NCBI GenBank assembly: GCA_003131585.1
Contig: PKVW01000043.1
Coordinates: 265 to 58,531 of the forward strand
DNA: 58,267 bases
Source: Acidobacteriaceae bacterium
Lineage (GTDB): Bacteria; Acidobacteriota; Terriglobia; Terriglobales; Acidobacteriaceae
Reading direction: 5' to 3'
The notes below the pieces were generated by a model, which made no database searches, had not been told where the DNA came from, and was given only the letters and a program-made list of their open reading frames with translations. Below, piece by piece: positions 54,284 through 58,267 of the stretch. Every line of letters starts with the position of its first letter. Position 1 is the stretch's first letter. The position numbers were made by a program, and so were the translations under genes.

Positions 54284-54520
54284 CTACTTGTGTTGGAAAA
54301 GGACGCGAAGGCCGCGGCTCGTAAATTCCTTCAGGATTCGGAGAACCGCCTGGCCGGAGTTCTCAGGACGGGCAACCTTGGCGGCGGCCAGCCCCCGCGC
54401 GAGATGCGTCTTGGCGGATGGATGTCCCGTACTAAGCGTGCACCTCTCTTTCGGTTTCGCTCGGCACATGGGGCAACGGACGGACAGTATTTGTCGCAAC
54501 GTCAGGTTCTCGGGTTTCAC
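54284..54520 (-). CDS. Small zinc-finger-like protein
   Basis: A 78-residue protein with RCPMCRAKPKERCTLSTGHPSAKTHLARGLAAAK: two CxxC-type cysteines, a third Cys and a His, the small zinc-binding motif CPxCxAxPxxxC...G.....H seen in short acidobacterial and phage proteins. It shares this motif with the gene at 55806, 1.4 kb away, so they are paralogues. Start GTG 54518-54520, no ribosome site. Function unknown; DNA or RNA binding is possible. Confidence 0.55.
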   Translation of the reverse strand: MKPENLTLRQILSVRCPMCRAKPKERCTLSTGHPSAKTHLARGLAAAKVARPENSGQAVLRILKEFTSRGLRVLFQHK

Positions 54521-54782
54521 AGCAATTATTATTCACCATCGCCAATTTGACAGATGGTCAATCTTGCTCTTTGGGAGCTGAGCGGGAGTTGAGCGGGCCC
54601 AGAACGGGAATCCACCTGGAAGAACGGATCAGTCTCCTGGGGTGCTCGTTGAGATCCGGGAATGCCGATTTCTTCGGGGTACAACTCGGGGTACATCAGC
54701 GCGCCGCATGCATTCTTGAGCGCGCGGGTTTCAACTCGCGAGTCCCAGACTCGAACAAACGCAAACCTTTATGCGCGTTTGG

Positions 54783-55316
54783 TCAGAATTGAACACTCCC
54801 GTTCCGGATGCTTCGCCATACCCTTGGTGAAAAAGGCGCATTCTTTTGGTCCATTGCGAGTGGAGGAGTGTTGGCCTGCCATGAGTCCGCCCCTTCCCTG
54901 GATCTGCCGGGGCGACGGAGATGGGCCGGGGTTTGAGCCCTAAGCTTTGCTTCATGACGCTGGGCCGGCTTCACATGCAGGACAAAGTGAACGGTCGCCA
55001 ACAGGAAGTGCGGCCCGTCGGATTTGGCCACGAGCGCATCGACTGACTTCAAAGCACCGTCGGGTAATTCCAGGTGGTCGGTCAGCATGACAATGGGAAC
55101 CTCTGGTTTGACCTTTTTGATCTCAGCTGCGATGACTGCGCCATCCAAAAGGCCCAGATGGTACTCCAGCACAATTGCATCCACGGGCCGCGACATGAAA
55201 AGCTGCAGACCCTCGCGACCATTGGTCGCGGTCACCAGGTCGTATCCGTTTTCCTGCAACAAACTCAGTTGAACCGGATCCCGGTGTATGCAGAGCAGAG
55301 TACTGTTGGTAGCCAT
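54783..55316 (-). CDS. Degenerate response-regulator receiver
   Basis: A 177-residue protein beginning MATNSTLLCIHRDPVQLSLLQENGYDLVTATNGREGLQLF, a CheY-like receiver through about residue 115 (VPIVMLTD, ALVAKSDGPHFLLATV). The phospho-acceptor Asp is Glu (E51 in AIVLEYHLG) and the N-terminal acidic pair is HR-D, while Thr79 and K98 remain. So it is a constitutive or non-phosphorylated receiver, not a standard regulator. The tail (116-177) is basic and unstructured. The longer upstream frame has no support. Surroundings are decayed. Confidence 0.7.
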   Translation of the reverse strand: MATNSTLLCIHRDPVQLSLLQENGYDLVTATNGREGLQLFMSRPVDAIVLEYHLGLLDGAVIAAEIKKVKPEVPIVMLTDHLELPDGALKSVDALVAKSDGPHFLLATVHFVLHVKPAQRHEAKLRAQTPAHLRRPGRSREGADSWQANTPPLAMDQKNAPFSPRVWRSIRNGSVQF

Positions 55317-55539
55317 GCCGTTAGGTATACAAGCGGGCCTCCGGCAATTCTGCTCAAAATTGCTCATGTTTCGGACGGCGACCTCTCGCAACCAAATCCG
55401 CGCATTCCCCGGAGGGTGATCGATGCCGTCGGGCTGCGCTCTTGGTTCGGGCTGCACTCCGGTTAAGCTGTACTCCGGTTAAGTAGCACGTCTTCCCGCC
55501 CGGCCCCCGGTTGCTCCCGCTCACGCAATTGTTCGGAAC

Positions 55540-55692
55540 AGCGATCCGACGGCCGTTCTCGTATGCGAATATCGTTTGCTTCTTCTGCTTCTTCGGCAGC
55601 CAGAATCTTCCTTTGCCCTCGCCAATCATGGCGAGAAAAGTGTCCGCGTCGAATTCGCGATTCTTCCTGGTTGCCACAGAAAATCCCACCAT
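55540..55692 (-). pseudogene. Crp/Fnr regulator N-terminal remnant
   Basis: The frame starts MVGFSVATRKNREFDADTFLAMIGEGKG and continues to PKKQKKQTIFA, which matches the first 40 residues of a Crp/Fnr family common in this phylum (FDPKTFLATIGEGR..., FPKKQTIFAQGD). After that the cyclic-nucleotide-binding domain is gone and the frame runs on without homology. A fragment of a lost regulator. The stretch 55317-55805 has no other gene, apart from two copies of a CTCCGGTTAAG repeat (55458-55484). Confidence 0.55.
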
Positions 55693-55805
55693 CGATTATC
55701 GTCCGGAGATTAGGGAGTGCAATTCGTTGAACTCGTGACACTCGTGACAACCTCATAATTGCCAAGGTTGTCCGTGCCAGCGAGTTTCCAAAAGCGTTGG
55801 CCAAT

Positions 55806-55973
55806 TCAGTATTGCGGACCAGCTAGATTTTCCGCCGCCGCTAAACGCCGATCCCGGTGCGGCTCCGTGCGGGGTAGGCCGCTGGTAAGCTCACACTTCT
55901 TTCCCGGCTTGGCGCCACAAGTGGGGCAATGGACGGCCAGAGCTTGTTCCAGCTTAACTTTCATTAGCCGCAT
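55806..55973 (-). CDS. Small zinc-finger-like protein, paralogue
   Basis: A 55-residue protein: MRLMKVKLEQALAVHCPTCGAKPGKKCELTSGLPRTEPHRDRRLAAAENLAGPQY. CPTC, a third Cys in KKCEL and a His after PRTEP form the same zinc motif as the gene at 54284. I choose ATG 55973; the longer frame beyond it overlaps the glycosyltransferase start on the other strand and has no homology. Function unknown. Confidence 0.5.
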   Translation of the reverse strand: MRLMKVKLEQALAVHCPTCGAKPGKKCELTSGLPRTEPHRDRRLAAAENLAGPQY

Positions 55974-56140
55974 AATGCACTGTTGCTCGGCGACCCGCTG
56001 GTCAATTTTGACCAGTCCGCAAGTCACTTTCGTTGAATACTCACCAGAGGCACATTTTTCAACCGTCAGCTCCGGTGACGCTTGCGGCCCATCTGGAAAG
56101 TGGACTCTTGTAACGCCTGTTCTTCCAAAGCTACGCAAAA

Positions 56141-58267
56141 ATGTCGCTACCAAACAGAGTGTTTCCCAAAACGGTCCTGGAAGTCGTCGCCCCCCGTCCG
56201 CTCGCACGAGACGAGGTTTCAGCGGCTCGTCCACGATCGAACTCGAAGCCATCGCTGCCGAGCCGAATCGCGGTAATCGGGAATTATCTTCCGCGACAGT
56301 GCGGAATCGCAACGTTCACCACGGACCTGTGCGAGGCCATATCGGCGGAGTATGGGACTGCTCGATTGTTGGCGCTACCCGTGAACGACACGGAACCAGG
56401 ATATGACTATCCCGCGCGGGTGCGATGGTCGCTTGCCCAGGACGACGTGACTTCGTACCAGGACGCCGCCGAATTCCTGAACTTCAACAATATCGACATG
56501 GTCTGCCTGCAGCACGAGTATGGAATCTTCGGCGGTCCTGCCGGAAGCCATATTTTGCATCTGCTGCGCGGCTTGAAGATGCCCGTGGTGACCACGCTGC
56601 ATACGGTTCTGCGCGAGCCAGACCCTAATCAACTGATGGTCATGGAAGAAGTCGCGGAGCTTTCGGACCGGCTCATTGTCATGAGCCAACTCTCATCCCA
56701 GTTCTTGCAGGAAATTTTCAAGGTGCCTGGCAGCAAGATCGATATGGTTCCGCATGGCGTTCCAGACCTGCCATTCCTGGATCCCAATTTCTATAAGGAC
56801 AGGTTCGGTGTGGAAGGGAAAGCGGTGCTACTGACGTTCGGCCTGCTCTCCCCAAACAAGGGAATCGAAAATGTGATTCAAGCGCTGCCGCAGATCTTGT
56901 CCAAACACAAAAATGTGGTTTACATAGTCGCCGGCGCGACCCATCCTCACATCCTCCGTCGCGAGGGTGACAAGTATCGAGCCAGCTTGCAAGCCCTGGC
57001 GAAGGACGTGGGAGTGGAATCGCAAGTGATCTTCCACGACCGCTTCGCCAGCCCTGAGGAGATGGCTGCCTTCATAGGCGCAGCCGATATCTACATCACG
57101 CCTTACCGCCATGAGGCGCAAGTGGTTTCCGGCACGCTTGCCTATGCGTTAGGTGCGGGTAAGGCGATCATCTCGACTCCCTATTGGCACGCGATTGAGT
57201 TGTTAGACGACCGCCGTGGCGCGCTGGTTCCATTCCAAAATCCCGGCGCTATCGCGCAAAAGACAATCGAACTCTTGGACACCCCCGCGCTACGCCATGC
57301 CATGCGCAAACGCGCCTATCTGTTCGCGCGGGAGATGATCTGGAAGAGAGTGGCGCAAGGTTACATGGAGAGTTTTGCCCGGGTTCGCAGCGACCGCATG
57401 GAGACTCCCCGAGTTCAGTTCTCGGCTCGCGCCACCCAGAAATCGCTGAATCAGCTGCCCGAATTAAAACTGAATCACGTGAATGCGCTGACCGATGACA
57501 CCGGAATGCTGCAGCACGCGATCTTTACCATCCCCAACCGGGCCGAGGGATACACCACCGACGACAACGCACGGGCACTCATTTTTGCGGTGCTGCTGGA
57601 TCAACTGGGTATGCACCGTTTCGGAAACGCCGCATCAGCCAACCCAGACTGGCCCTTCCGGTATTTAGCATTCCTGGAGCACGCCTTCAATGCAGACAAG
57701 AAAAGGTTCCGAAATTTTCTCGGCTACGACCACCACTGGATGGAAGACCAGGGATCGGAAGATTCTCACGGCCGCGCGTTGTGGGCTCTTGGAACTGTCC
57801 TGGCCCGATCCGCAAATCATGGATTGAGGGGTGCTGCCGGGCGTTTGTTCGAATTCTCCCTGCCGGCAGTTGTCGAGTTCCATAGTCCTCGTGCCTGCGC
57901 CTACACCCTGCTCGGAATTCAGGAATATCTCCATTCGTACCCTGGAGACCGCGACGCCCAGCATGTACGATCCGCATTGGCTCGAAGATTGCTCGAGATG
58001 TATGAGACGATACGGCGTCCGGACTGGAAGTGGTTTGAAGATGTTGTGGCATACGGGAATGCGAGGCTATCCCAAGCCATGCTGGTCGTGGGATCGGCCT
58101 GCGCGGATGAACGTATGCTTTCCGCCGGACTCGATTCGCTGGATTGGCTTATGGAAACGCAGAGTTGCCAGACTAACGGACACTTTGTACCGATTGGGTC
58201 GCAAAGCGCTTACCGCCAGGGAGGGGAAAAGGTCCGTTTCGATCAACAGCCGATTGAAGCGGCGGCT
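56141..58267 (+). CDS. Glycosyltransferase (GT4-type) with extra C-terminal domain, 3'-truncated
   Basis: At least 709 codons, running off the window. Residues about 42-400 form a two-Rossmann glycosyltransferase: RIAVIGNYLPRQCGIATFTTDL, VCLQHEYGIFGGPAGSHIL, VVTTLHTVL, VPHGVPDLPF, LLTFGLLSPNKGIENVIQALPQI and DIYITPYRHEAQVVSGTLAYALGAGKAIISTPYWHA with a GT4-like donor site. From about 430 a helical (alpha/alpha) domain follows: TDDTGMLQHAIFTIPNRAEGYTTDDNARAL, HHWMEDQGSEDSHGRALWALG. This second domain resembles toroid glycosidases. ATG 56141 is preferred; no strong ribosome site. Likely makes or trims a polysaccharide; product unknown. Confidence 0.82.
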   Translation, partial: MSLPNRVFPKTVLEVVAPRPLARDEVSAARPRSNSKPSLPSRIAVIGNYLPRQCGIATFTTDLCEAISAEYGTARLLALPVNDTEPGYDYPARVRWSLAQDDVTSYQDAAEFLNFNNIDMVCLQHEYGIFGGPAGSHILHLLRGLKMPVVTTLHTVLREPDPNQLMVMEEVAELSDRLIVMSQLSSQFLQEIFKVPGSKIDMVPHGVPDLPFLDPNFYKDRFGVEGKAVLLTFGLLSPNKGIENVIQALPQILSKHKNVVYIVAGATHPHILRREGDKYRASLQALAKDVGVESQVIFHDRFASPEEMAAFIGAADIYITPYRHEAQVVSGTLAYALGAGKAIISTPYWHAIELLDDRRGALVPFQNPGAIAQKTIELLDTPALRHAMRKRAYLFAREMIWKRVAQGYMESFARVRSDRMETPRVQFSARATQKSLNQLPELKLNHVNALTDDTGMLQHAIFTIPNRAEGYTTDDNARALIFAVLLDQLGMHRFGNAASANPDWPFRYLAFLEHAFNADKKRFRNFLGYDHHWMEDQGSEDSHGRALWALGTVLARSANHGLRGAAGRLFEFSLPAVVEFHSPRACAYTLLGIQEYLHSYPGDRDAQHVRSALARRLLEMYETIRRPDWKWFEDVVAYGNARLSQAMLVVGSACADERMLSAGLDSLDWLMETQSCQTNGHFVPIGSQSAYRQGGEKVRFDQQPIEAAA

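Overview
The window looks like a chromosomal stretch from an Acidobacteriota (Terriglobia-type) bacterium. GC is high. It carries VWFA-related proteins of the acidobacterial type, BBP2-type barrels, TonB-C fusions, several interspersed intergenic repeats that I recall from that phylum, and a complete kdp locus with an acidobacterial layout. This placement rests on gene content and recall, not on a search.

Layout. 0-2.1 kb is a wreck of mobile DNA: an IS3-type transposase end, an interspersed repeat, an Rhs C-terminus without its body, and a small zinc-ribbon membrane protein. 2.2-7.5 kb holds a cupin, RNase PH, two type II toxin-antitoxin pairs flanking a succinate-semialdehyde dehydrogenase, and a tagatose-bisphosphate aldolase. 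7.7-16 kb has envelope genes (GerMN protein, amidase, DUF1015, two VWA proteins, a phosphate-binding-like/TonB fusion with a porin). 16-26 kb is housekeeping: cysteine synthase, cystathionine gamma-synthase/lyase, a frameshifted cutA, phosphoglucomutase, FtsB, ThiG, an M24 peptidase, an acyl-CoA synthetase and a peroxiredoxin whose catalytic codon is TGA, hence a probable selenoprotein.

26-37 kb is the potassium-uptake locus: a KdpD split into two divergent genes, KdpE, small acidobacterial proteins, an outer-membrane barrel, KdpF-A-B-C, and two upstream arrays of 11-bp phased repeats that look like KdpE sites. An NtrB/NtrC-like pair follows. The 700-bp gap at 39.8-40.5 kb holds the most unusual element: a tRNA-like gene with an 8-bp acceptor stem and 4-bp T stem, a long variable arm and a Sec-like CTTCAAA loop. 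It is followed by a segment with its own promoter and terminator whose first 25 nt are almost perfectly complementary to the D/anticodon region of that tRNA.

40.5-58 kb contains a FecR/glycine-rich surface protein, an isolated PD-(D/E)XK-type nuclease-like gene in an acquired-looking setting, a two-component/porin/cupredoxin operon, a TrmJ-type methyltransferase, a pseudokinase-TonB fusion, a SYLF protein, a decayed stretch (degenerate receiver, Crp/Fnr remnant, two small zinc-finger paralogues), and the start of a large glycosyltransferase that runs off the end.

Functional links visible here are kdp regulation (split KdpD, KdpE, phased sites), sulfur amino-acid synthesis (cysK plus metB), and a possible UGA-decoding theme (TGA-containing peroxiredoxin plus a tRNA-like gene with UCA in its loop). 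The last link is inference only. Short tandem repeats of 12 or 15 nt recur in genes and spacers throughout the window.
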